This document shows, piece after piece, positions 40,815-42,209 of a stretch of DNA of 42,209 bases. Source of the DNA: Bryobacterales bacterium (GTDB lineage: Bacteria > Acidobacteriota > Terriglobia > Bryobacterales > UBA6623); assembly GCA_028819255.1 (NCBI GenBank), contig JAPPMB010000109.1, forward strand, positions 1-42,209. Reading direction: 5' to 3'. The first letter of the stretch is position 1; every line of letters starts with the position of its first letter. A program made the translations under genes and the position numbers. The notes beneath the pieces are model-generated. The model saw only the letters and a program-made list of their open reading frames with translations, had not been told where the DNA came from and did not search any database.

Positions 40815-41681
40815 ATGAGTCTCGAAACGCGAGGGCGCGGATTCCCGAGAGAGGGGGTCCTCGCGCGCCTGAAGGACATGGCGGCCCGCGGCATTCCCAT
40901 CGTTGGCGCGGGAGCAGGGACAGGCATTTCGGCCAAGTGTGCCCAGGCGGGCGGGGCGGACTTGATCGTGATCTACAACTCGGGGCGGTTCCGCATGGCC
41001 GGACACGGATCCCTGTCCGGGCTCATGCCCTACGGGGACGCCAACCAGATCGTCGTCGAAATGGCCCGCGAAGTGCTGCCTGTGGCCCGGAGCGTGCCAG
41101 TGCTCGCCGGCGTGTGCGGCACCGATCCGTTCCGGCTGATGCATCGATTCCTGCACGAGATCAAGGCCATGGGATTCAGCGGGGTTCAGAACTTTCCGAC
41201 TGTGGGCCTGATTGACGGCCTGTTCCGCCAGAACCTCGAGGAGACGGGCATGAGCTTCTCCAAGGAGGTTGAGATGATCGGCATCGCGCACGAGCTGGAC
41301 CTGCTCACGACGCCCTACGTCTTCACGCAGGGGGAGGCTGTCGAGATGGCGGATGCGGGGGCCGATCTCCTGGTCGCTCACATGGGGCTGACGACCAAGG
41401 GCCTGATCGGCGCCACGACCGCGATGACGCTCGACGAGGCGGCCGCCGCTGTCCAGTCCATCCGCGATGCCGCAAGGAAGGTGCGGAAGGAGATCCTCGT
41501 CATCTGCCACGGCGGGCCAATCAGCGAGCCGGCCGACGTGCGGTACGTGCTGGAGAAGACGGAGGGCGTTGCAGGCTTCTTCGGCGCCAGCAGCGTCGAG
41601 CGCCTGCCCACAGAGCAGGCAATCACCTCACAGGTGAGGGCCTTCAAGCGCATTGGAATTCAGCTGGGCCGCGAACCCTGA
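40815..41681 (+). CDS. PEP-hydrolase-like TIM-barrel protein, partner of UPF0261
   Basis: A protein of 288 aa. The ATG has GAGGAGG at 40800-40806, a strong ribosome site. Family landmarks are [43 protein letters not shown] in part, [87 protein letters not shown], and [14 protein letters not shown]. This is the phosphoenolpyruvate-hydrolase-like family (PF09370 type). In fungi and plants the UPF0261 and TIM-barrel parts are one polypeptide, so the two bacterial genes very probably make interacting proteins. Substrate not established. The operon ends here. Confidence 0.92.
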   Translation: MSLETRGRGFPREGVLARLKDMAARGIPIVGAGAGTGISAKCAQAGGADLIVIYNSGRFRMAGHGSLSGLMPYGDANQIVVEMAREVLPVARSVPVLAGVCGTDPFRLMHRFLHEIKAMGFSGVQNFPTVGLIDGLFRQNLEETGMSFSKEVEMIGIAHELDLLTTPYVFTQGEAVEMADAGADLLVAHMGLTTKGLIGATTAMTLDEAAAAVQSIRDAARKVRKEILVICHGGPISEPADVRYVLEKTEGVAGFFGASSVERLPTEQAITSQVRAFKRIGIQLGREP

Positions 41682-42209
41682 CCCGGATCTCTCACCAGCT
41701 CTCGGCATCCCCGAGATTGCTGCCCAACAGCGCATCGGCAGGACTCGCAGAAGGGGGGTGGCGGCGATGGCGATAGGCCTCCGCGCGTGAATGCTGCTCT
41801 ACGACCGCCTGGACCTGTCGTCGCGGCCGGCTCGGAGGCTCGGCAGGACTCGGGTGCAGCCCGTGCTGGACGGCGCCCACATCATGCGCGAGCTGGGAAT
41901 GGCGATCAATGCGCTGCGGGCGGCGTACGCGGCATCGCGCGCAGGATCTGCCGACGAGCCGTAGAGTCAGGCGGCAACGGGCAATGCTCCGCTCCGGCGT
42001 GCTCGAACCCAGTCACGCACGCAACGCTGCACAACGGATCCCTTGGACCGCCCCACCAGGAACGCCTGCCATTCGGCTGCGAATGCAACACCTTCGGATG
42101 CTCGTCAGGCCATCTTTGCTTCGAGACGTGAGATCCTCCGATCCAGCTCTCTAGTCCGAAGTTCCCCCAGGGATCAAGTCGGAAGTATCTGATTACAAAG
42201 GCGTTTAGG
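41682..42209. other. Right edge, 528 bp, no supported gene
   Basis: A 57-codon frame (41791-41964) reads VLDGAHIMRELGMAINALRA near its end, vaguely like the tail of a CCA-adding or HD-type enzyme, but it has no upstream continuation (a TGA directly precedes its ATG) and no ribosome site. Other frames carry no motif. The next real gene probably lies outside the window. Confidence 0.35.

Noticed and set aside
41791..41964. A 57-codon frame with a tail like that of CCA-adding enzymes
   Set aside because: Only about 15 residues look similar, there is no ribosome site, and the upstream frame is closed by a TGA next to the ATG.
1..42209. CRISPR arrays, tRNA and rRNA genes
   Set aside because: I saw no regularly spaced direct repeats and no cloverleaf or rRNA signature on either strand. 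A tRNA scan would settle the tRNA question.

Overview
This is a GC-rich bacterial window with typical bacterial gene packing. Three things point to Acidobacteriota, most likely a Bryobacterales/Solibacter-type lineage. First, it has a large TonB-dependent-receptor-like barrel whose domain order and sequence style (at 36437-39190) I associate with that group. Second, it has two carboxypeptidase-regulatory-like + TPR secreted proteins. Third, it is rich in sulfatases and in the PSCyt1/PSD1, DUF1592, DUF1552 and DUF1501 families first described in Planctomycetes. The taxonomic call is inference from gene style; there is no rRNA or ribosomal-protein marker here.

Layout. 1-186 is a broken alpha/beta-hydrolase end. 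663-3292 (minus) holds two paralogous secreted TPR proteins. 3459-11502 (plus) holds two formylglycine sulfatases, a diheme-type PSD1 protein carrying an extra beta-sandwich, and a Tat-exported DUF1501 protein. 11522-12021 (minus) is a dead sulfatase with a stop codon inside its active-site motif. 12110-18040 (plus) is a second PSD1-DUF1501-sulfatase set. 18557-25093 (minus) is a convergent third set: DUF1592 cytochrome, DUF1552, DUF1501 and a fourth intact sulfatase. The core of the window is therefore three export-targeted modules that each combine a c-type-cytochrome-like protein, an alkaline-phosphatase-superfamily-like DUF1501 protein and a sulfatase. The natural reading is extracytoplasmic breakdown of sulfated polysaccharide. 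The electron-transfer or structural role of the PSD/DUF partners is unknown.

25271-26800 encodes an MscS-type channel. 27058-33405 is an accessory island. It contains a Panacea-domain gene overlapping a small membrane-protein gene that carries a one-base frameshift; two essentially identical IS630-type insertion sequences flanking decayed DNA (an IS21 IstA scrap and a membrane-protein scrap) and one lipoprotein gene; and a small ORF-nucleotidyltransferase-HEPN operon whose probable promoter has been cut away by the second IS copy.

33745-41681 returns to housekeeping or catabolic genes: a secreted beta-helix protein, a nitronate monooxygenase-family enzyme, the outer-membrane receptor on the minus strand, and a UPF0261 (Tm-1-like) + PEP-hydrolase-like TIM-barrel pair. 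The last 0.5 kb has no gene I can support.

A cross-cutting signal is that six genes have a TAnnnT box only 6-7 nt before the start codon. That spacing puts the transcription start on the initiation codon, so leaderless mRNAs look common in this organism.
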